This document shows, piece after piece, positions 1-4,526 of a DNA stretch of 6,547 nucleotides. Origin of the DNA: Candidatus Woesearchaeota archaeon CG08_land_8_20_14_0_20_47_9 (GTDB lineage: Archaea > Nanobdellota > Nanobdellia > Woesearchaeales > CG1-02-47-18); contig PEYS01000157.1 in the NCBI GenBank assembly GCA_002763335.1, forward strand, positions 1 to 6,547, read 5' to 3'. The notes beneath the pieces were generated by a model. It was not told the DNA's origin. It worked only from the letters and a program-made list of their open reading frames with translations, and searched no databases. The number at the start of each line of letters is the position of its first letter. Within the stretch, counting starts at the first letter, position 1. The position numbers were made by a program, and so were the translations under genes.

Positions 1-258
1 TGAGAAAGGGACTGACTCAACAAGCACCTGGTTAGGAGTTACATCGCTGTCGCCAGTGACCTCTGCTGTTACTGAGATGATTGTCTTGTCCCTCGCTTTG
101 CGAAAGCCCTCTATGCCATCAGCGCCACTCGTCTTTACATCCTTAAGGCTGCTGGCACTTACAGCAGTGTAGGCTGGTATGCTGAGCAGGAGCGCAATGA
201 CTATGGTTGCTGCAATCCTGATCATTATCTTATGCTGTAGCTGTATCATCTTGGTCAT
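1..258 (-). CDS. Secreted surface protein of unknown function, N-terminal 86 codons (runs off left edge)
   Basis: The frame is open from an ATG at 258-256 to the window edge, so only the first 86 residues are visible. Residues 1-34 form a signal peptide: a basic start (MTKMIQLQHKIMIR), then a hydrophobic stretch with IVIALLLSIP, ending near AVSA. After it comes LKDVKTSGADGIEGFRKARD, followed by a beta-rich stretch (TIISVTAEVTGD). I associate the GADGI...F pattern with large secreted proteins of DPANN archaea, but I cannot name a family or a function. The ATG overlaps the TGA of the upstream 696-aa gene (ATGA), and a GGAG at 270-267 lies 8 nt before it, which fixes the start and indicates translational coupling in one operon. 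ATGs at codons 4 and 12 are alternatives that lack a ribosome-binding site. Confidence 0.8.
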   Translation of the reverse strand, partial: MTKMIQLQHKIMIRIAATIVIALLLSIPAYTAVSASSLKDVKTSGADGIEGFRKARDKTIISVTAEVTGDSDVTPNQVLVESVPFS

Positions 259-2345
259 GAGTTAAGCTCCGGCTCTAGCAGTGTGCGGTAGGCCTTTGAG
301 TAATACTCAACCTCTCCTATCTTGTTCAGGTCTGAAACACTCCTCTCTGCCTCAGGTATGCTGATGAGGTCAGGGGATACTGTGTAGAAGACAATCTCAT
401 CTGCATTTGCAAGCTGATCAGCCTGAACAATCCAGAATGCTGTCTTGTTGCTGAGCTCAACACCCCCGCTTGGAAGCTGGTCAAGCTCAACCTCAGGTAT
501 AGTGTAATCATTACAAATAAGAAATGCTGTGCACCTTTGCTCATTACGCTTAGGGATCACATACTTCCTGTTTATCATGGTGTGTATGCTAACCGTGTAG
601 AGCCCAGGTGCAAGCCTTATGCTTGATTCCTGGCCTGGCCTGTACTCAGCAGCAGTTGAGTACCCCCCCTCACCTGCGCTGCCAACCCTAGTAATTGCGA
701 CGATAGCTGTCTCATCAGGCCTTAGTTCAAATGCCTGATTCCCGAACTCCCATCTTGAGGCAGCCTTTTTAAGCAGCTTCTTCTGCACAACCAGCCTCTT
801 CTCCTGCAGGGGGGAGATTAAGATGCTTATCTCTGAATCATCAGGCTCAACAGCCCTCATCCTGGGCAGGTAGCCCTCCTTTGAGAGAAGCAACAGGCCA
901 TTTATGCAGCGTGGGAGCGCTGCCCTAAGGCCTTCTGTTGTTGTCTCGCCAATAAGGCACTCCTGGTCCGCACAAATGTAGCTTACAGCGACCCCGCTGA
1001 GGGGCTTGCCATCGGGGCTTTTAACGATTATGGTAACATTAAGGTTGCCAAGATTGCAGAAGAGGGACTCCTCATACTCAATAATTCCCATAGAGTTATT
1101 GAGGGGTTGGTTGCCCCTTATATTCGCCTCCATCGCAAACTGGAAGGTGTAGCCCCTATTGTTAAGGGCAGAGGGGTCGTTTATAATCACAACAACAGGG
1201 TATGAGAGGTCATAGCTGAACCTGTACCTCTGAACTGTAATCGGCAGAGGCAAAATTGTGCCTAGTGATTCGCCCTTAAGCAGCGAGGCTGTGTTCATAT
1301 CAAAATAGGGCCTCCACCATGCAAGGTAGATAAAGCCTACATCAAGCGCCCTGAACTGATCTGAGCTGTTGAGAGCAACCACCATGTTGTCATAGGCGGC
1401 CTGTTCAATAATGTCCGGGAGAACCCTCTTCCTATAGTTCCTGGCACCGTAGACCTGTATCAGCGGGATGTAGCTTGTGAGCATCCCAGTTATGCGATTC
1501 TTTACATCAGCCACAACCCAGTAGACTGGGGATGCCCCAAGCCTTACTGCATTTGTTGGCGGGAGCTTATCAGGGCTTATATCAGAGAAGCCTGATATGA
1601 GGTTAAGGGTGTTATATTCGAGGAACCAGTAGTTCGCCTCGCTTACTGCCAGGCTGGCAGCTGCATTGTATATGCGCCGCAGATCAAGATCAATAGTTGA
1701 TGAGAAGCCCTGTATATCAGCCTTTACAGCGCCCTTGCTGACCAGGAGCGGGTAATCAACCCTTACCTCAACATCATCCCCTATGCTGGTTGTTGTGACA
1801 GGCTCGCCCATTACCTGCACGTGCAGGCCCTGCCTTTCGAGCTGCTCAAAATCAAGGCAGGCCTCAAGATGATTGTTGATGTAGCGATCTATCTGCGCCT
1901 CAATTGAGGTATCTGTATAGGGCCTCTCTCCTTTTAATGCATGGCTTTTGAGCCTTGGCATGTTTGACGAGAATATGCATCCTCCCGGGCATGTGTTCGG
2001 GCTCTTGAGATACCACCAGTAGGGCAATACAAGTTTGCTTCCAGGGGCGAAGACCAGGGCATCAGAGCTTGTCGGGTCAGATGTTATAAACATGCCCTCA
2101 GAGACGTTAATGTAGCCGCCCTGCTGGCCGAGTTTTTTAACAGCCTCCTCAGCCAGATTCAGTATGCAGCCCTCAACAAGGCTTTTCACAGGCATAAACT
2201 CCAGGGGCAGGGTCTCAGATGATTTGCGCTCTTCAACCCCCTGTCTGATCTGGCTGCGCTCAAACACAACAAAGAGGCAGAAAAGCAGAAGGGCAACTAA
2301 GCCGAGAATGATAAAGACACTCACCTGACCCCTTTTATTACGCAT
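255..2345 (-). CDS. Class III signal (pilin-type) membrane-anchored ectodomain protein, 696 aa
   Basis: I recognise the general type but no named function. It opens with MRNKRGQVSVFIILGLVALL: a basic KR|G site directly before a hydrophobic segment (about residues 8-28), the layout cut by archaeal prepilin peptidases. The rest is extracellular. Residues about 52-205 contain LVEGCI, LGQQGGYI, a cysteine cluster (CPGGC near 119) and LEAC near 163, resembling conserved DPANN ectodomain proteins. Residues about 436-510 look like a carboxypeptidase-regulatory-like beta sandwich (SPDGKPLSGVAVSYIC, then KEGYLP) with cysteines at about 458, 463 and 480. Further beta-rich sequence follows, with RCTAFLIC near 605. 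I chose ATG 2345-2343 rather than the in-frame GTG at 2351 because GGG at 2355-2353 is 7 nt from the ATG but only 1 nt from the GTG. It is the first gene of the operon and its stop overlaps the next start. Confidence 0.88.
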   Translation of the reverse strand: MRNKRGQVSVFIILGLVALLLFCLFVVFERSQIRQGVEERKSSETLPLEFMPVKSLVEGCILNLAEEAVKKLGQQGGYINVSEGMFITSDPTSSDALVFAPGSKLVLPYWWYLKSPNTCPGGCIFSSNMPRLKSHALKGERPYTDTSIEAQIDRYINNHLEACLDFEQLERQGLHVQVMGEPVTTTSIGDDVEVRVDYPLLVSKGAVKADIQGFSSTIDLDLRRIYNAAASLAVSEANYWFLEYNTLNLISGFSDISPDKLPPTNAVRLGASPVYWVVADVKNRITGMLTSYIPLIQVYGARNYRKRVLPDIIEQAAYDNMVVALNSSDQFRALDVGFIYLAWWRPYFDMNTASLLKGESLGTILPLPITVQRYRFSYDLSYPVVVIINDPSALNNRGYTFQFAMEANIRGNQPLNNSMGIIEYEESLFCNLGNLNVTIIVKSPDGKPLSGVAVSYICADQECLIGETTTEGLRAALPRCINGLLLLSKEGYLPRMRAVEPDDSEISILISPLQEKRLVVQKKLLKKAASRWEFGNQAFELRPDETAIVAITRVGSAGEGGYSTAAEYRPGQESSIRLAPGLYTVSIHTMINRKYVIPKRNEQRCTAFLICNDYTIPEVELDQLPSGGVELSNKTAFWIVQADQLANADEIVFYTVSPDLISIPEAERSVSDLNKIGEVEYYSKAYRTLLEPELNS

Positions 2346-2393
2346 AAGCACGCCCTTTTTTTTAAGCTGTGATAGACTCTTCTTATCGCTGAG

Positions 2394-2404
2394 GTATATA
2401 AATA
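2394..2404 (-). promoter_or_regulatory. TATA box of the minus-strand surface-protein operon
   Basis: On the minus strand this reads TATTTATATAC, a good archaeal TATA match. It lies about 50 nt before the chosen ATG (2345). A start of transcription about 26 nt downstream (near 2372) would give a leader of about 25-30 nt. The factor-B element cannot be defined with confidence. Confidence 0.55.
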
Positions 2405-2412
2405 ATTATCTA

Positions 2413-2766
2413 TCAGGTAGCCCTGTAGAAACCCTCACCGTCGTGAAAGTTGGTTGATCTCAGAAAACAGCGTTTTAAGTGTAAAATCGAATCTTTTTGT
2501 CGCAGAATAGAATTGTCGCAGAATAGAAAGATGAAAAAAATATTCTCTCTGATTTTGTCAAATCGGTAAGTAGCGTACATGATATGCCTGAATAAGAGTT
2601 CTTTATTCTGCATTCGCCAATCTTGGGCGTAAACGTTTTCTCCCATCAGTTGCTTCACAACATAATTTTTTCCCTGATAAACTCATGCACATGCTCAGCA
2701 TCATACTTTTAATACCGACTGAGCTAGGAAGTCGAGGTTATTCAAAGTTTTCAATAGTTTATGATA
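2413..2766 (-). pseudogene. Degraded IS5-type DDE transposase, C-terminal remnant
   Basis: Two minus-strand frames together read like the C-terminal part of an IS5-family DDE transposase. About 2672-2712 gives KYDAEHVHEFIREKIML and then a stop. About 2510-2680 in another frame gives KQLMGENVYAQDW, then RMQNKELLFRHIMYATYRF. In intact relatives, as I remember them, the YDAEHVHEFIRE block (around the third catalytic aspartate region) is followed by about 40 residues, including a YxxRxxxE motif, before FGENVYxxxWRMQNKELLFRxIxYNxYR. Those 40 residues are missing here, so a deletion of roughly 120 nt removed the catalytic glutamate. Upstream, further stops and shifts occur (2713-2766), and the remnant ends exactly where the hairpin repeat begins. 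The last residues (FHDGEGFYRAT) may be the terminal inverted repeat of the IS read as protein. No function remains. The family call comes from remembered motifs, not a search. Confidence 0.6.
2497..2528. repeat. Tandem 16-nt duplication (two exact copies)
   Basis: TTGTCGCAGAATAGAA occurs twice back to back (2497-2512 and 2513-2528). Sixteen is not a multiple of three, so the second copy shifts any frame running through it, which fits a sequence free of coding constraint. It lies inside the transposase remnant. Confidence 0.9.
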
Positions 2767-2893
2767 CTCAAAAGTTCGTGGGTAGCTCGCGCTTTAGGGC
2801 GAGAACTTTTGAGTCCGAAAATCTGCGTTTCGAAGCGAGGGGTGTAAAGCCCCGACTTTTAAGTCGGGGATAGCCCCGAGCAGCAGATTTTCG
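2766..2893. repeat. Non-coding nested-hairpin element, copy 1 (IS200/IS605-end-like)
   Basis: Two adjoining stem-loops make up about 128 bp. Unit 1: ACTCAAAAGTTC (2766-2777) pairs perfectly over 12 bp with GAACTTTTGAGT (2803-2814) and encloses GTAG followed by a CTCGC/GCGAG hairpin. Unit 2: CGAAAATCTGC (2816-2826) pairs over 11 bp with GCAGATTTTCG (2883-2893). Inside it, GGGG (2839-2842) pairs with CCCC (2874-2877), flanked by a tandem G-A/A-G mismatch and two GC pairs, and the innermost hairpin is CCCCGACT-TTTA-AGTCGGGG (2850-2869). Both inner hairpins close on a TTTA loop. The GTGTAAAGCCCC...GGGGATAG layout resembles right ends of archaeal IS200/IS605/IS1341 elements and the hairpins of their guide RNAs. 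No transposase or TnpB gene is attached, so it would be a non-autonomous derivative. Positions 2767-2842 recur exactly at 6472-6547. Confidence 0.75.
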
Positions 2894-2908
2894 TTACAAT
2901 TGCCACCT

Positions 2909-2919
2909 CTATTTATAAA
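2909..2919 (+). promoter_or_regulatory. TATA box for the PLD-family lipoprotein gene
   Basis: CTATTTATAAA is a strong TATA-like match about 100 nt before the ATG at 3018. Transcription would start near 2940 and give a leader of about 75 nt carrying the two hairpins described next. A weaker AT-rich site, TTTTATTTAA at 2967-2976, could instead give a leader of about 20 nt. Confidence 0.5.
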
Positions 2920-2939
2920 CCCGGAAGATCTCCGCTTTT

Positions 2940-2965
2940 AAGCAGTGAAGTGTTATTAACTGCTT
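2940..2965 (+). promoter_or_regulatory. Leader inverted repeat 1 before the PLD-family gene
   Basis: AAGCAGT (2940-2946) pairs perfectly with ACTGCTT (2959-2965) around a 12-nt loop and is followed by CTTTTATTT. It lies at or just after the predicted start of transcription. It could be an operator, an attenuator-like hairpin, or chance. The role is inference. Confidence 0.35.
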
Positions 2966-2980
2966 CTTTTATTTAAGTTG

Positions 2981-3010
2981 CAGGAAGCACAAGTGTAGCT
3001 TCCTGTGAGG
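2981..3010 (+). promoter_or_regulatory. Leader hairpin abutting the ribosome-binding site of the PLD-family gene
   Basis: CAGGAAGC (2981-2988) pairs over 8 bp with GCTTCCTG (2998-3005) around a 9-nt loop. The ribosome-binding site GAGG (3007-3010) begins one nucleotide later and stands 7 nt before ATG 3018. A stem this close to the Shine-Dalgarno site could modulate ribosome access, but the SD itself is not inside the stem. Confidence 0.45.
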
Positions 3011-3017
3011 TTTCATC

Positions 3018-4070
3018 ATGTCTGGAAGATCCATTATCAATATTAAACAAATCTCTAAAGCTTCTCTAATATCCATGATGCTGTTCCTCTCAGCCTGCAC
3101 CTATATCCAGACCGGTATGCAAGCAGAACCTCCCTCAGAAGATGGCTCTATCACAGCCTACTTCTGCCCACAGGACAACTGCACAGGGGTTTTCATCTCT
3201 TTCATAGACTCTGCAGAATCCTCAATACACTGTGCCTTCTACTACCTGAGAAAACCAGAAATTGTTGAGCTGCTTGATCAGAAGAGCAGGCAGATTGATG
3301 TAAGGGTTGTTGTTGAGAGAGACAACAATAATCTTAATTACCCCTGGCTGAGGGTGGATACATCATCAGCATACATGCACAACAAGTTCTGCGTGGCTGA
3401 TGCGAGCAGCCAGGGCATGAATGGCAGGGCTGGCAAGCCGGGGGTTTATGTCGGGAGCACAGATGCAATGCTTTCAGCCTTTGAGAGCAACATAAACAAC
3501 TTTCTCATAATTGAATCAAACTATGTTGCAGCAGACTTTGAGGGTGAGTTTGAAGAGCTGTGGAGTGGTGTTTATGGTGGCGGGGGCCAGACGCCGTATC
3601 CCAAGGTGCTGATAAGCAGCCCCAATGGCAATGCCCTTGTCGATGTCCTCTTCTGCCCTGAAGATGGGTGCAGTGATGCATTAAAAAGGCTGATAGACAA
3701 TGCAGATCAGGAGATTAATTTTGAGGCATTCTCATTCACACTTAAGAGCATTGCGGATGCCCTTGTAAATGCGCAAAGCCGGGGCGTGAAGGTTAGCGGA
3801 ATCTTTGAGTACCAGCAGAAGAGTCAGTACAGCCAGCACGACTCTTTAAAAGCAAGAGGGCTTAATGTGACATGGGACAATCTGAGAGAGAAGCTCCACA
3901 GCAAGGTCTTCATAATAGACGATACTGTAGTTACTGGGTCATTCAACCCCAGCATGAACGGGGATACAAGGAATGATGAGTCTGTTGTGGTTGTGCATAA
4001 TAAGGAACTAGCAGAGCAGTACAGACAGGGGTTTTACGGGGTTTGGAATGACCAGCAAAATATATCTTGA
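3018..4070 (+). CDS. Secreted lipoprotein of the phospholipase D (HKD) superfamily, 350 aa
   Basis: A bilobed phosphodiesterase of the PLD/nuclease superfamily, whose members use paired HxK(x)4D motifs to cleave phosphodiester bonds in lipids or nucleic acids. HKD1 is H121-x-K123-x4-D128 (HNKFCVAD), followed by a GST at 146-148. HKD2 is H294-x-K296-x4-D301 (HSKVFIID), followed by GSFN at 307-310. Both catalytic sets look intact. Each half begins with a CPxDxC motif (FCPQDNC near 50-55, FCPEDGC near 213-218), showing an internal duplication and perhaps a disulfide or metal site. Residues 13-27 form a lipoprotein signal ending LSAC (Cys27), so the enzyme is probably lipid-anchored outside the membrane. 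ATG 3018 is supported by GAGG 7 nt upstream. The end overlaps the PIN fragment by 23 nt. Whether the substrate is DNA, RNA or lipid cannot be told; a surface nuclease is my preferred guess. Confidence 0.88.
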   Translation: MSGRSIINIKQISKASLISMMLFLSACTYIQTGMQAEPPSEDGSITAYFCPQDNCTGVFISFIDSAESSIHCAFYYLRKPEIVELLDQKSRQIDVRVVVERDNNNLNYPWLRVDTSSAYMHNKFCVADASSQGMNGRAGKPGVYVGSTDAMLSAFESNINNFLIIESNYVAADFEGEFEELWSGVYGGGGQTPYPKVLISSPNGNALVDVLFCPEDGCSDALKRLIDNADQEINFEAFSFTLKSIADALVNAQSRGVKVSGIFEYQQKSQYSQHDSLKARGLNVTWDNLREKLHSKVFIIDDTVVTGSFNPSMNGDTRNDESVVVVHNKELAEQYRQGFYGVWNDQQNIS

Positions 4071-4230
4071 CACCAACATCTACCTTGATTACCTCTTAGA
4101 TAGGAAGAACAGGTTTAGAAAAGACTTAGGAAGCATTGCATTCAGCATTATTAACAGAAGTTTCCTCTGTGAGTTTGAGATTGTTCTTTCTGATTGGTGT
4201 TTTCAGGAATTAGTCAAACAAATGGTCTGA
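4048..4230 (+). pseudogene. Truncated PIN-domain protein, N-terminal 60 residues
   Basis: The first residues, KIYLDTNIYLDYLLDRKNR, match the start of PIN-domain ribonucleases, where the first acidic metal-binding residue sits in the LDTN motif. The later stretch FEIVLSDWCFQELVK corresponds to the second strand-helix region with an acidic residue (the Glu of QELVK). PIN domains usually need about 120-140 residues and two further acidic positions, which are missing: the frame stops at 4228-4230, and only 15 nt separate it from the tRNA gene, so no shifted frame can supply the rest. It overlaps the end of the PLD-family gene by 23 nt, which suggests it was once co-transcribed. The ribosome-binding site is weak. 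I expect no nuclease activity from this fragment. No antitoxin partner is visible. Confidence 0.7.
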
Positions 4231-4245
4231 CGTGTTGACTTTTAC

Positions 4246-4368
4246 CGCCCCCACCGGGATTCGAACCCGGGCCACAACCTTGCTGCATCTCCTGCAACTT
4301 CTGCATCTTCTACCTGCATCCGCAGTATTCCGCAGGGTTGTATCATATCCAGGCTAGACTATGGGGGC
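4246..4368 (-). tRNA. tRNA-Arg (anticodon GCG) with a 49-nt intron
   Basis: On the minus strand the acceptor GCCCCCA (4368-4362) pairs with TGGGGGC (4253-4247), with discriminator G at 4246. The D arm is GTC/GAT with loop TAGCCTGGATAT, giving G18-G19-A20. The anticodon stem is CAACC (4340-4336) with GGTTG (4279-4275). The T arm is CCGGG-TTCGAAT-CCCGG. Removing the intron leaves loop C-T-GCG-G-A, with the anticodon at 4333-4331, reading CGC and CGU. A20 and C35 are known arginine identity elements and agree with the call. The mature length is 74 nt, the variable loop is short (4 nt), and CCA is not encoded. The gene is transcribed toward the PIN fragment. Confidence 0.93.
4281..4329 (-). other. 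Archaeal tRNA intron at 37/38 with bulge-helix-bulge
   Basis: The splice sites are canonical. Exon CTGC (positions 32-35) pairs with GCAG near the intron 3' end, making the central 4-bp helix. The two 3-nt bulges are GG|A and CA|A, each cut after the second nucleotide by the tRNA splicing endonuclease. The intron carries TGCAG four times, at offsets 12, 25, 34 and 43, plus a CTGC at offset 5 that can pair with the third unit to close an inner stem. Confidence 0.88.
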
Positions 4369-4398
4369 ATAATGGTACGCAATGGTGTGAGAGAGTGT

Positions 4399-4408
4399 TA
4401 TTTAAAAA
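4399..4408 (-). promoter_or_regulatory. TATA box of the tRNA-Arg gene
   Basis: The minus strand reads TTTTTAAATA centred about 35 nt before the mature tRNA 5' end. Initiation about 27 nt downstream would leave a leader of about 8 nt for RNase P removal, which is normal for archaeal tRNA genes. Confidence 0.6.
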
Positions 4409-4431
4409 GCTTGTTGGCATGATCACAACAA

Positions 4432-4441
4432 AATTTAAATA
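4432..4441 (+). promoter_or_regulatory. TATA box for the 541-aa secreted protein gene
   Basis: AATTTAAATA lies about 90 nt before the ATG at 4527. Transcription would begin near 4463, giving a leader of about 64 nt. It stands back to back with the tRNA promoter 24 nt away, so the two promoters share one short intergenic stretch. Confidence 0.5.
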
Positions 4442-4471
4442 TCAGCACCACTTGCGAATAATATCGTGATT

Positions 4472-4491
4472 TGACTATTTCATAATAGTCA
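4472..4491 (+). promoter_or_regulatory. Perfect 8-bp inverted repeat in the leader of the 541-aa gene
   Basis: TGACTATT-TCAT-AATAGTCA is a perfect dyad placed about 10 nt downstream of the predicted start of transcription and 20 nt before the ribosome-binding site. Position and symmetry suit either a repressor operator or an RNA hairpin. Which of these is inference. Confidence 0.45.
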
Positions 4492-4510
4492 CTGACGAAT
4501 GTTGAGTCTT

Positions 4511-4518
4511 GAGGGGGG
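4511..4518 (+). promoter_or_regulatory. Ribosome-binding site that fixes the start at ATG 4527
   Basis: GAGGGGGG stands 8 nt before ATG 4527. The upstream in-frame TTG at 4509 overlaps this site and has no SD of its own, so the ATG, which directly begins a good signal peptide, is the better start. Confidence 0.7.
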
Positions 4519-4526
4519 ATGAATGT

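Noticed and set aside
326..544. Minus-strand open frame of 72 codons
   Set aside because: It lies entirely inside the 696-aa gene in another frame on the same strand, has no ribosome-binding site or family resemblance, and the host gene is well supported.
2413..2658. Taking the 81-codon minus-strand frame as an intact small gene
   Set aside because: Its first part matches an internal block of a transposase, it lacks a start signal, and it contains a 16-nt tandem duplication. It is better explained as part of a pseudogene.
2685..2873. Plus-strand open frame of 62 codons
   Set aside because: It runs across the transposase remnant and through the hairpin repeat, so its sequence is dictated by palindromes and not by coding.
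2837..2879. Kink-turn (box C/D or L7Ae-binding) motif at the tandem G-A mismatch
   Set aside because: The tandem GA pairs are there, but the 3-nt bulge needed for a kink-turn is absent and no C/D guide boxes are seen.
2766..2893. CRISPR repeat or array
   Set aside because: There are only two copies about 3.7 kb apart, with no regular spacers and no cas genes. The hairpins are much longer than CRISPR repeats.
4246..4368. Integrated element using the tRNA as attachment site within this window
   Set aside because: I found no second copy of the tRNA 3' sequence and no integrase gene here, so integration is only hinted at by the truncated PIN gene.
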